Assembly (NCBI RefSeq): GCF_014652235.1
Contig: NZ_BMYK01000001.1
Coordinates: 186,001 to 250,000 of the forward strand
Source of the DNA: Pseudorhodoferax aquiterrae
GTDB taxonomy: Bacteria; Pseudomonadota; Gammaproteobacteria; Burkholderiales; Burkholderiaceae_C
DNA length: 64,000 nt
Direction of reading: 5' to 3'
The first letter of the stretch is position 1. Every line of letters starts with the position of its first letter. Under the pieces are notes generated by a model. That model ran no database searches. It was not told where the DNA came from and saw only the letters and a list, made by a program, of their open reading frames with translations. Of this stretch, positions 16,576-24,718 are shown in pieces. The position numbers and the translations under genes are program-made.

Positions 16576-17628
16576 TCACTGCGGCAGAGACTGCGCAGCC
16601 GCTGCCATGGCCAGGTGCAATCCAATGGAGTTCAGGTGGCCGTCGTATGGGCCGACCGCGAGCGAACGCTGCGACTCAGCCGCGTGCGCTGCATAAATTG
16701 GTTCCAGGTCATGCACGGTTACGCCCTGTTCGCGCAAGCGCAGGATCAGGTACGCGCGCTCCAGCTCCGCCAGTGTCCGGGGGGCAGCCTGGCTGGTGCG
16801 GCGACCGTCGACGAGAAAGACGAGCTGCCGGATCTGCGCGCGTGGAACGGTGGCGAAGAACTGCTGGACGACGGCGTCGACCATGGCTTGCGCGCGTGCC
16901 AGCTGCTCCGGGTCGGGCGCGACCGGTGCGACCTTGCCGGCCCCGGCGCCGGCCTCTTCAGGTGGCTTGCGGGTGAACATGGCCTTGGTCACCGTGGCAA
17001 GCTTGAACCGCAGCTGACTCATAAGGTACTGCGCAAGCGCCGAATGCCGGGCCAGGTCGGTCCACGCCGAAGCGCGCGGGTGCCTGGAGATCCGGGGTTC
17101 CAGGGTCGACGGGTCGAGGCAGCGGCTCACGACGTTGCCGCTGCCGCACAGCGCCTGGCGGGCGTCCGCTCCCTCCATCAGCACGACGAAATCGCGGATC
17201 TGGAAGCGTTCGCTAGCGAAGCGGATGCGCTGTGCGTAATCGAGCATCGCGGTCCCCGGCGTTCCCATGGCGTAGACCTTACGCCGGCCCTGGAGCAATG
17301 CTTCCAGCTGCGCGGCCGGTCGATCGCGCGGCGCCAGCATGGAGGCCTCGACGTAACTGTCGCCGATCAGTGCAACGGCCTGCGAATCGACGGAAAACTC
17401 ATGCTCTGCCGCGAAGCCCCAGTTGTTGGCCCGCAGTGTGTGCGGATTGCGCAGGTCCCAGCCCGTGGCCATGGTCCACGTATGGTGCGCCGGATAGGCC
17501 AGGATGTCGGGATCGTGGTAGTAGCCCGTCATCGTGGCCGTGGACACGGGCAAACCGCGAAGCACGATTTCCGCGCAGACGACGGCGGCGGCGATGCCGC
17601 CAAGGAACAGGAGCGCTGCGCGGCCCAT
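16576..17628 (-). CDS. SGNH/GDSL-like O-acetylation protein (AlgJ/AlgX/PatB-type partner of MBOAT)
   Basis: The 350-residue product has one N-terminal membrane or signal helix (about residues 4-24) followed by a periplasmic SGNH-type domain. Block I is ALIGDSYVEAS with Ser91. A glycine block (MGTPGTAMLD) follows, and near the end the Asp-His pair appears in GPYDGHLNSIGLHL. The usual block III GxND reads EGAD, so the domain is somewhat divergent. Its ATG overlaps the MBOAT stop in an ATGA junction, so the two are coupled. Such MBOAT/SGNH pairs carry acetyl groups across the inner membrane and attach them to polysaccharides (alginate, cellulose and peptidoglycan systems). Here the acceptor should be the exopolysaccharide of this locus. 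Confidence 0.78.
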   Translation of the reverse strand: MGRAALLFLGGIAAAVVCAEIVLRGLPVSTATMTGYYHDPDILAYPAHHTWTMATGWDLRNPHTLRANNWGFAAEHEFSVDSQAVALIGDSYVEASMLAPRDRPAAQLEALLQGRRKVYAMGTPGTAMLDYAQRIRFASERFQIRDFVVLMEGADARQALCGSGNVVSRCLDPSTLEPRISRHPRASAWTDLARHSALAQYLMSQLRFKLATVTKAMFTRKPPEEAGAGAGKVAPVAPDPEQLARAQAMVDAVVQQFFATVPRAQIRQLVFLVDGRRTSQAAPRTLAELERAYLILRLREQGVTVHDLEPIYAAHAAESQRSLAVGPYDGHLNSIGLHLAMAAAAQSLPQ

Positions 17629-19106
17629 CAGAAGTTGAAGTAGATGAACGCGCTGGACGAGCTGCGCGTGGTGTTCACGATGACGAGGGCGACAGCGCAG
17701 GCCAGCGCGGCGCCGGCCAGAGGGGGCCGCCAGGCCGGTCGGGCCTGCATGGTGGCGAGCAGCCGCTCCCCGAGCGTGTTGCTGTTGCGCGAGAACACGG
17801 CGACCGCACCCAGCACCGCGCACCAGCCAATCGCCACCGACGGCTGCAGACCGGCGTTCCACCACAGCAGGCCGTGGTCGGTGCCTCGCGGAACCCATCC
17901 TGCCATGGACTGCAGCATGCGCCATGCGCCTTGCAGCGTCTCTGCCCGGAACAGCACCCAGGCTGCCACCACGGACACGAAAGTGAACACCCAGGCCGAC
18001 AGCCGGAATACCACATTGGCATCCAACGCGGCGCGCCAGCCGAGCTTCGCCGTCAGTGCGCGAAACGCGTGGTTGACCATGAGGTAAGCACCATGCATGG
18101 CTCCCCACAACACGAATGACCAGCTAGCCCCATGCCAGAGCCCGCCTAACACCATGGTTGCGCCCAGGTTCACGTAGCGTCGTATGCGGCCCTTGCGGTT
18201 GCCGCCCAGTGGCACGTAGAGGTAGTCCCGCAGGAAGGTGGAGAGCGAGATGTGCCAGCGGCGCCAGAAGTCGCTGATGCTCAGTGCCTTGTAGGGAGAG
18301 TCGAAGTTGAATGGCAGGCGGATGTTGAACATCCAGGACAGGCCGATGGCCATGTCCGAATAGCCCGAGAAGTCGAAATACAACTGGAACGTGTATGCGA
18401 GGGCACCGATCCAGGCTTCGGCCATGTCCGGATGCGCGCCCGCATCGACCGGCACGAACACGGCGTCGGCGTAGGGGGCGATGCCGTCGGCCAGGACGAC
18501 CTTCTTGAACAGGCCAATGCAGAAGATCGCCAGGCCGGCGCTGCAGTGGGCGGCGTTGAAGCGGTAGACGGCGCGGTTGGCGAACTGCGGCATCATCTGC
18601 GCGTGGTGCAGCACCGGGCCCGCGATCAGGTGGGGAAAGAAGGTGACGAAGAGCCCGTAGTGCACTGGCCGCGCCTCCCGCACCTTGCCCTGCCACGTAT
18701 CCACCAGGTAGGCGATCTGGGTGAAGGTGTAGAACGAGATGCCGATTGGCAGGATGATGCGCCCGACGCCGAAGTTGGTCCCCAATAGCGCTTCCAGGTT
18801 GTCGATGAAGAAGTTGGCGTACTTGAAGTACGCCAGGGTGGCCAGGTTCAGAACGATGCCTGTTACCAGCCAAGTGCGGCGCACAGGGCCCTGACGGGCC
18901 GCAATGCGCTCGCCAATCCAAAAGTTGACACCGATCGAGCCCAGCAAGAGCAGCGTGAACTCCGGCATCCAGTAGCCATAGAAGAACACGGAGGCGGCAA
19001 ACAGCCATGCGGCCGCGAGCGCGGGTGCGCGCCTGCCGAACGCAAAAAAGCCGATCAGAACGATCGGCAGGTACAGGAAGCTGAACGTCGCGGTGGTGAA
19101 CAGCAT
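17628..19106 (-). CDS. MBOAT family O-acyltransferase (AlgI-like)
   Basis: This is a 492-residue multi-pass membrane protein of the MBOAT family. It shows the AlgI-type landmarks: GISFYTFTQIAYLVDTW (about 122-138), FFPHLIAGPVLHH (156-168), LYFDFSGYSDMAIG (242-255), DFWRRWHISLSTFLRDYLY (279-297) and the catalytic-His segment GGLWHGASWS with His325. It would accept an acetyl group from a cytoplasmic donor and move it across the inner membrane for polysaccharide O-acetylation. The SGNH protein encoded directly downstream with a 4-bp overlap is its expected periplasmic partner. It begins 50 bp after the ugd stop, so ugd-MBOAT-SGNH may form one transcript. Confidence 0.92.
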   Translation of the reverse strand: MLFTTATFSFLYLPIVLIGFFAFGRRAPALAAAWLFAASVFFYGYWMPEFTLLLLGSIGVNFWIGERIAARQGPVRRTWLVTGIVLNLATLAYFKYANFFIDNLEALLGTNFGVGRIILPIGISFYTFTQIAYLVDTWQGKVREARPVHYGLFVTFFPHLIAGPVLHHAQMMPQFANRAVYRFNAAHCSAGLAIFCIGLFKKVVLADGIAPYADAVFVPVDAGAHPDMAEAWIGALAYTFQLYFDFSGYSDMAIGLSWMFNIRLPFNFDSPYKALSISDFWRRWHISLSTFLRDYLYVPLGGNRKGRIRRYVNLGATMVLGGLWHGASWSFVLWGAMHGAYLMVNHAFRALTAKLGWRAALDANVVFRLSAWVFTFVSVVAAWVLFRAETLQGAWRMLQSMAGWVPRGTDHGLLWWNAGLQPSVAIGWCAVLGAVAVFSRNSNTLGERLLATMQARPAWRPPLAGAALACAVALVIVNTTRSSSSAFIYFNF

Positions 19107-19156
19107 GACTGATCAGGCAGCACGCGGGGCACTGCCTGCTGGTGATCGCGGTGCTT

Positions 19157-20476
19157 TCAGCGCCCGATCGGCAGATAGGTCAGCCCGGCCGCGCGCACGA
19201 ATTTCGGGTCGTACAAGTTGCGCCCGTCGAACACCACGGGGGCCTTGAGCTTGGCCTTGATGCCGTCGAAGTCCGGGCTGCGGAATTCCTTCCACTCCGT
19301 GACGATGACGAGCGCGTCGGCATCGTCCAGGCAGCCCATCGGGCTGTCGCCGTAGCGCAGGCCGTCCTGGTCGCCGAAGATGCGCTTGGCCTCGTGCATC
19401 GCCACCGGGTCGTAAGCCGTGACCGAGGCGCCCGCGGCCAGCAGGTCGGCGATCAGCGTGCGGCTGGGCGCGTCGCGCATGTCGTCGGTGTTGGGCTTGA
19501 ACGCCAGGCCCCATAGCGCGAAGTGCTTGCCGCGCAGGTCACCGAAGTGGGCCTTGATCTTGCCGGTCAGCACGTGCTTCTGCAGGTCGTTGGCTTCCTC
19601 CACGGCCGTCAGCACCTTGAGCTCGATGTTCGCCTTGTCCGCAGCGGTCTTGATCAGCGCCTTGACGTCCTTGGGGAAACAGGAGCCGCCGTAGCCGCAG
19701 CCCGGGTAGAGGAAGTGGTAGCCGATGCGCGGATCCGAGCCGATGCCCTGGCGCACCATCTCGATGTCGGCGCCCAGCTTTTCGGCCAGGTTGGCCAGCT
19801 CGTTCATGAAGCTGATGCGCGTGGCCAGCATGGCGTTGGCGGCGTACTTGGTCAGCTCGGCACTCTTCACGTCGGTGACGATCAGGCGCTCGTGGTTGCG
19901 CTGGAACGGGGCGTACAAGGCCTTCATGAGCAGGATGGCCTGCTCGTCCTCGGCGCCGACGACGATGCGGTCCGGGCGCATGAAGTCCTCGACCGCCGCC
20001 CCTTCCTTGAGGAACTCGGGGTTGGACACCACGCTGAAAGGCACTTCGGTGCCGCGCTTCTTGAGCTCTTCCGCCACGGTGGCGCGCACCAGGTCGGCCG
20101 TGCCCACGGGCACCGTGCTCTTGTCGACGACGATCTTGTAGTCCGTCATCAGGCGACCGATGTTGCGCGCGGCGGCCAGCACGTACTTCATGTCGGCCGA
20201 GCCGTCCTCGTCCGGCGGCGTGCCGACGGCGATGAACTGGATGGTGCCGTGGTCCACTGCCTTCTCGATGCTGGTGGTGAAGTGCAGACGGCCGGCCGCC
20301 ACATTGCGCCGCACCATCTCCTGCAGGCCTGGCTCGTAGATCGGGATGCCACCTTCTTCCAGGATGCGGATCTTCTCCGGGTCCACGTCCAGGCAAAGCA
20401 CGTCGTTGCCGACTTCGGCCAGGCAGGTTCCACTCACGAGGCCGACATAGCCAGTTCCAACGACGGTGATTTTCAT
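19157..20476 (-). CDS. ugd: UDP-glucose 6-dehydrogenase
   Basis: The 439-residue protein starts [21 protein letters not shown], the NAD-binding Rossmann start of UDP-glucose/GDP-mannose dehydrogenases. Other landmarks are [27 protein letters not shown], the central helix [21 protein letters not shown], and the catalytic Cys266 in [10 protein letters not shown]. The UDP-binding domain is also intact, with [15 protein letters not shown]. It oxidises UDP-glucose twice to UDP-glucuronate with NAD, supplying an acidic sugar for the polysaccharide. The ATG at 20476 is set by the conserved N-terminus; the open frame continues upstream but is not coding there. It heads the minus-strand run, opposite the polymerase gene 180 bp away. 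Confidence 0.96.
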   Translation of the reverse strand: MKITVVGTGYVGLVSGTCLAEVGNDVLCLDVDPEKIRILEEGGIPIYEPGLQEMVRRNVAAGRLHFTTSIEKAVDHGTIQFIAVGTPPDEDGSADMKYVLAAARNIGRLMTDYKIVVDKSTVPVGTADLVRATVAEELKKRGTEVPFSVVSNPEFLKEGAAVEDFMRPDRIVVGAEDEQAILLMKALYAPFQRNHERLIVTDVKSAELTKYAANAMLATRISFMNELANLAEKLGADIEMVRQGIGSDPRIGYHFLYPGCGYGGSCFPKDVKALIKTAADKANIELKVLTAVEEANDLQKHVLTGKIKAHFGDLRGKHFALWGLAFKPNTDDMRDAPSRTLIADLLAAGASVTAYDPVAMHEAKRIFGDQDGLRYGDSPMGCLDDADALVIVTEWKEFRSPDFDGIKAKLKAPVVFDGRNLYDPKFVRAAGLTYLPIGR

Positions 20477-20656
20477 GGTGTGCAGAGATTGGGCGAGGAC
20501 AATGCCGCCCCCATGGCGGCAAAGTCGCGATCTTAACGAGCAGATGCGGCAATGTTGCGGCGCAGCAACCTCTCTTTCCGTTCCGGCCCCAATTTGTCCG
20601 CAAAGTTCGATGCAATTTCTCCTGCGCCCTTGGGCCGGTGTGGCGGTTTGCGCGCG

Positions 20657-22579
20657 ATGGCCCGGCGCGGGACCCACGCCCTGACGGGCCTGGCCTGTGC
20701 AGCATTGGCCCTGTGGCTGGCTGGCCGGCATCCGCTGGCACCTGCCCTGGCGTCCGCGCTGTGCCTGCTCTGGCTGGCCGTGGCCAGCCGGTGGCCGCGC
20801 TTGTGGCTGATCGTCGTGCCGGCGGGCATGCCGTGCTTGAGCCTGGCACCCTGGACGGGCTGGATCGCTGCGGATGAAACCGATCTGCTCGTCCTGGCGG
20901 CGCTCGCCGCCGGCCACGTGCGCCTGGCCATGCGGAGCACGCCGAGCCTGGACGACGCCGGTTGGCGGTGGCGCGACGCCTTGTGGCTCGCGCTCGGCCT
21001 GTCGCTGCTGGCCGGGCTGTGGCTGGCCTGGACCGACCTGCAGCGTCTGCCGCCGCATGCCTCCGGCCCCTACACCTCGTTCGAGAACAGCCTGCGCGTT
21101 GGCAAATCGCTGGGCTATGCCCTGCTGGCCGTGCCCTTGCTGCGCGACGCCCTGCAGCGCTCGACCGTGTGGTCGCAGCGCTGGCTGGCCTGCGGCCTGG
21201 TGGCCGGCCTGGCCGCGTTCGCACTGGGCGTGTTGTGGGAGCGCGGGGCGCTGCCCGGCCTGCTGAACTTCGCCTCGGACTACCGGACAGCGGGGCTGTT
21301 CTGGGAGATGCACGTCGGCGGTGCGGCCATCGATGGCTACCTGGCGCTGGCCGTGCCGTTCGCGGTATGGGCGGTGGTGTCGGCGCGGCGCCCCCTGGCA
21401 TGGGCCGCCGCCGCGGTGCTGGCGTTGGTGCTGGCCTATGTCTGCCTGACCACCTTCGCGCGCGGCGTCTACGGCGCGGTTGCCGGCGGCCTGGCGGTGG
21501 TGGGACTGCTGCTGCACCGGCAGCCGCGCCGTGCCCTGGCCGATGCGGGGCCGCCGTGGCGCCGGCGCGCCAATGCGGTGCTGCGGGTGCTGCTGGTGAC
21601 CCAGGTGCTGTTGATGGCGCTGGCCAGCAGCTTCCTGTTCGACCGCCTGGGCGATACCAAGGAGGATTTCGGCAGCCGTTTGTCGCACTGGATGCGGGGC
21701 GTGTCGGTGTTGCAGACGCCGACCGCATGGCTCGCTGGCGTCGGCCTGGGCCGCCTGCCCGAGCACTACGCCGACATCGACCGCGCCGGCGAATTCCCGG
21801 GCGCCGCCGTGGCGCTGGCCGATACCGCGCGCCCTGGCGGACATTTCCTGCGCCTGTATGGCCCGCCCACACGCCCGCAACTCGCCGGCCGGTATGCGCT
21901 CACGCAGCAGGTCACGCTGCTGCCGGGCGCGCGCTACCGCGTGGGGCTGGACGTGCGCATGGCGCAGCCGACGCGGCTGCGCATCCTGGTCTGCGAGCGG
22001 CATCTGCTCTACGAGGGCGATTGCCAGGTTCGCCATCTGACCCTGCGCGGCGCCAGCGGCGCCTGGCAGCATGTGGAGATGGACCTGGCCGGACCGCCGC
22101 TCGCAGCCGGCGCTGCGTGGGCGCCGCGCCGCGTGAGCCTGGAGCTGGCCGTGACGCGGCCCGGCGGCGCCGTGGATCTGGACAACCTGTCCCTCACGGC
22201 CGGCGCTCGGCCGGTCGCGCTGCGCAACCCCGGCTTCGAGCAGGGGCTGGCGCAGTGGTTTCCGGTGGTCGACAGCTACTTCCTCCCATGGCACATCGAC
22301 AACCTGTACCTGGAATGGCTGATCGAACGCGGCTTGCTCGCCCTGCTGGTGTTCGCCGTCCTCGTGGCGGCGGCGCTGTGGCGGGTGTCGTTCGGCGTGG
22401 CGCGTGGCCAGCCGCTGGCGCCATATCTGGCGGCGGCGCTGTCAGGTGTCTGCGCGCTGGGCCTGGTGAGCAGCGTCATGGACATGCCGCGGGTGGCATT
22501 CCTGTTCCTGTTGCTGCTGTTCTTCGCCTTGCACCTGCCGCAGATGCCGGCCGAGCCCGGTTCCGGCGCCCACGTATAG
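20657..22579 (+). CDS. O-antigen ligase/polymerase-like membrane protein with extra periplasmic beta-rich domain
   Basis: The protein has about 640 residues. The first 390 residues contain around ten hydrophobic helices with a WzyC-like layout, including [14 protein letters not shown], a typical arginine-bearing loop of polymerases and ligases. A soluble stretch follows, from [11 protein letters not shown] to [24 protein letters not shown]. It looks like a jelly-roll carbohydrate-binding or galactose-binding-like domain and contains the NPGFEQG signature often seen at the start of such domains. Two more helices close the protein. The start is uncertain: ATG 20657 precedes the first helix, while ATG 20552 would add 35 residues read from promoter-like sequence. 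It lies upstream of the co-polymerase, so chain polymerisation is the likely role. Confidence 0.75.
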   Translation: MARRGTHALTGLACAALALWLAGRHPLAPALASALCLLWLAVASRWPRLWLIVVPAGMPCLSLAPWTGWIAADETDLLVLAALAAGHVRLAMRSTPSLDDAGWRWRDALWLALGLSLLAGLWLAWTDLQRLPPHASGPYTSFENSLRVGKSLGYALLAVPLLRDALQRSTVWSQRWLACGLVAGLAAFALGVLWERGALPGLLNFASDYRTAGLFWEMHVGGAAIDGYLALAVPFAVWAVVSARRPLAWAAAAVLALVLAYVCLTTFARGVYGAVAGGLAVVGLLLHRQPRRALADAGPPWRRRANAVLRVLLVTQVLLMALASSFLFDRLGDTKEDFGSRLSHWMRGVSVLQTPTAWLAGVGLGRLPEHYADIDRAGEFPGAAVALADTARPGGHFLRLYGPPTRPQLAGRYALTQQVTLLPGARYRVGLDVRMAQPTRLRILVCERHLLYEGDCQVRHLTLRGASGAWQHVEMDLAGPPLAAGAAWAPRRVSLELAVTRPGGAVDLDNLSLTAGARPVALRNPGFEQGLAQWFPVVDSYFLPWHIDNLYLEWLIERGLLALLVFAVLVAAALWRVSFGVARGQPLAPYLAAALSGVCALGLVSSVMDMPRVAFLFLLLLFFALHLPQMPAEPGSGAHV

Positions 22580-22657
22580 TGGCGGCCCAGCCCGCAGGCC
22601 GCGCCGTACCCCGGGTGGCGGCAACGGGTGCGCTTTGCACTGTCCGTGAGGTATTTC

Positions 22658-24715
22658 GTGCCCCTTGACGACGACACAGCCCGACGCCTGCACGCGCCCG
22701 CCTTCCAGGCCTACGCGGCCGGCACACCCTTGATCGATGCGCTGCCTGCGCGCCGCAGTGCGGCCATGCGCCGACGCGTGCTGGTGTTCTTCAGCGTGTT
22801 CCTGCTGTCGGCCATCGCCGGCCTCACGTACAACTATCTGCGGCCGGCGGTGTACCTGGCCAACGCGCGCGTGCAGTTGACCCCCTCGGTGCTGGGCGCG
22901 TCGATCGCGGCTTCGGCACCGCGCGATGCGTCGCAGGATTTCCTGACGGAGCTGCAGAACCTGGGCAGCCGGCCGGTGCTCGAGAAGGTCGCCCAGCGCC
23001 TGGCTGGCGGGCCACTGCAGGGTGCGGGACTGGACGAGCGCGTCCAGCAGCTGCAGGAGATGCTGAGCCTGCGGCCTGTGGACGGCACGAACGTGGTGCG
23101 CATCGAGGCGCGCGGGCCGGACCGCCAGGGCGTGGCGCGCCTGGTCAACACGCTGGTGGAGGTCTACCGCGACGAACAGGCCGCCCAGGGCGACAACGCG
23201 CTGCAGCAGCAACTGGCGCAGGCGCGCGAGACAGCGCGCGAGATGGACGAGCGGGTGCGGGCGCGCCAGCGCGAGGTGGAAACGTTCCGCATCAATTCCG
23301 CCATCGTGTCGGCCGAACGCAGCGAGAACCAGACGCTGGCGCGGCTCAAGGGCCTGGGCGATGCCGTGGCCAAGAACGACGAGCGCGCCGCCGCGGCCGA
23401 AGGCCGGGTGCGTGCGCTGGAGGAGGCGGTGGCACAGGGCCGGCGCCTGCCTTCGGCCAAGGAGAACCCCACCGTCGCCAGCATCGAGGCACGGCTGTCC
23501 CAGCTGCGCGAGGACTACAAGGCGATGGAGCGTCAGTTCACGCCGCAGTACCTGGACATGGACCCGACCGCCCGGGCGGCGCGCAACCGCATTGCCGACC
23601 TGCAACAGCAACTGGACAACGAGCGGCGCAAGGGCGTGCAGAACGCGTTGACCGAGGCGCGCGAGGAACTGGCCGGTGCCAAGGCCACGGCGCAGCGCCT
23701 GCAGCAGCAGTTCGGCGAGGACCGGCAGAAGGCACAGAACTTCACGCGCCGCTTTGCCGAGTTCGAGGCCATGAAGGACGACCTCAAGGGCCTGGAGCAG
23801 GTCCGCCAGGGCGCGCGCCAGCGCTTGCTGGCGCTCGAGGCCACGGCGCGGGAACGCAAGCCGCGGCTGCTGGTCGTCGAGCCTGCCACGGTGCCGGAGA
23901 CGGCCTGGCGTCCGCTGTACACGCGCGATGCCGCAATCGCTGTGGGAGCTTCCTTGCTGCTGGGCTTCCTGGCCGTGTGGTTCGTCGAGTTCTTCAACCG
24001 CACCGAACCCGTGGCGCCGGGGCCGTCCACGGTCATCGTGCCGCAGCCCTGGCTGCAGCCCCATCCGACCGGTCCCGTGCTCGGCGCAGCGCCCGCCATG
24101 CCGGCCGTAGCGCACCAACCGGAAACGCCACCTGCGCCAATGGCGACCCCGCTGCTGGCGCAGGCCTTGCCGCGCGAACTGGAGCAATACGAGGTCGGGC
24201 AGTTGCTGGCTGCGACCGCACCAGAGCACCTGCCTTTGCTGGTGTGCCTGCTCTGTGGGCTGTCGGCCGAAGAGGCGGCAGCCCTGCGCGTCGGCGACCT
24301 GGATGCGGCCGCGTGCCGTTTGACGGTGCCGGGCGATGCACCGCGTGCGCTGGCGCTGTCCGAGCCGCTGCTGACCCTGCTGGTCGCCAGTGCGGGCGCC
24401 GGCGCGCCGCCGCCGCAGCCCTTGCTGTCGGCCTCCGGCCAGGCGCTCGCGGCTGCGGATGTCGCCAGCGTCGTGACGTCCAGTGCCTTCGACGCGGGCC
24501 TGGAGCAACCGCAGTCGGTGACGCCCGAGAGCCTGCGCCACACCTACGTGGCCTTTCTGGTGCGCCAGGGTCTGCGGTTCGGCGATCTGGGGCGCCTGGT
24601 CGGCCGGTTGTCGTCCGAGCAACTCAACGCGCTGGGGCCACTGGCGCCGCCCGGTGAGCGCAAGCCGTTGGCGGAAATCGAAACCCTGATGCCCGCCGTG
24701 CTGGCGCTGCGCTGA
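22658..24715 (+). CDS. Wzz/GumC-type polysaccharide co-polymerase fused to a degenerate tyrosine-recombinase-like domain
   Basis: The 685-residue protein is a PCP-type chain-length regulator. A membrane helix lies near residues 40-60 (VLVFFSVFLLSAIAGLTYNYL), followed by the Wzz start (YLANARVQLTPSVL), about 300 residues of coiled coil, and a second helix (AIAVGASLLLGFLAVWFVEFF). No Walker A kinase domain follows. Instead, after a Pro-rich linker, about 170 residues align by eye with XerD-type tyrosine recombinases: LLVCLLCGLSAEEAAALRVG, then TPESLRHTYVAFLVRQGL. Only one catalytic Arg (Arg627) is kept; the first Arg is Ser536, the first His is Glu624, and the second His and the Tyr are lost. 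The start is GTG 22658, with GAGG six bases upstream; GTG 22628 is possible. It ends 3 bp from convergent nicB. Confidence 0.85.
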   Translation: MPLDDDTARRLHAPAFQAYAAGTPLIDALPARRSAAMRRRVLVFFSVFLLSAIAGLTYNYLRPAVYLANARVQLTPSVLGASIAASAPRDASQDFLTELQNLGSRPVLEKVAQRLAGGPLQGAGLDERVQQLQEMLSLRPVDGTNVVRIEARGPDRQGVARLVNTLVEVYRDEQAAQGDNALQQQLAQARETAREMDERVRARQREVETFRINSAIVSAERSENQTLARLKGLGDAVAKNDERAAAAEGRVRALEEAVAQGRRLPSAKENPTVASIEARLSQLREDYKAMERQFTPQYLDMDPTARAARNRIADLQQQLDNERRKGVQNALTEAREELAGAKATAQRLQQQFGEDRQKAQNFTRRFAEFEAMKDDLKGLEQVRQGARQRLLALEATARERKPRLLVVEPATVPETAWRPLYTRDAAIAVGASLLLGFLAVWFVEFFNRTEPVAPGPSTVIVPQPWLQPHPTGPVLGAAPAMPAVAHQPETPPAPMATPLLAQALPRELEQYEVGQLLAATAPEHLPLLVCLLCGLSAEEAAALRVGDLDAAACRLTVPGDAPRALALSEPLLTLLVASAGAGAPPPQPLLSASGQALAAADVASVVTSSAFDAGLEQPQSVTPESLRHTYVAFLVRQGLRFGDLGRLVGRLSSEQLNALGPLAPPGERKPLAEIETLMPAVLALR

Positions 24716-24718
24716 AGC

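Noticed and set aside
17629-18108. Longer N-terminal extension of the SGNH protein (open frame continuing upstream of 17628)
   Set aside because: The extension lies antiphase inside the well-conserved MBOAT gene, and the ATG at 17628 gives a clean ATGA overlap and starts at the signal helix.
19114-19138. Hairpin CAGGCAG/CTGCCTG after ugd as a terminator
   Set aside because: The arms are perfect, but there is no U tract on the minus strand, so termination is not supported.
20552-20656. 35-residue N-terminal extension of the polymerase-like protein
   Set aside because: The stretch is less GC-rich and promoter-like, with a weak ribosome site; the first membrane helix begins after 20657. I keep it as a possible alternative start only.
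20477-22294. Long minus-strand frame continuing upstream of ugd
   Set aside because: It is the shadow of the polymerase gene; the UDP-glucose dehydrogenase fold starts at 20476 with [13 protein letters not shown].
24170-24715. An active integrase or phage remnant at the end of the co-polymerase gene
   Set aside because: The recombinase-like part is in frame with the Wzz-type protein, and most catalytic residues are gone. No attachment site, tRNA or other phage gene is next to it.
1-24715. Exosortase gene to go with the exosortase-A-associated proteins
   Set aside because: None of the multi-helix proteins here shows exosortase motifs; the membrane genes are assigned to flippase, MBOAT, polymerase and co-polymerase families.
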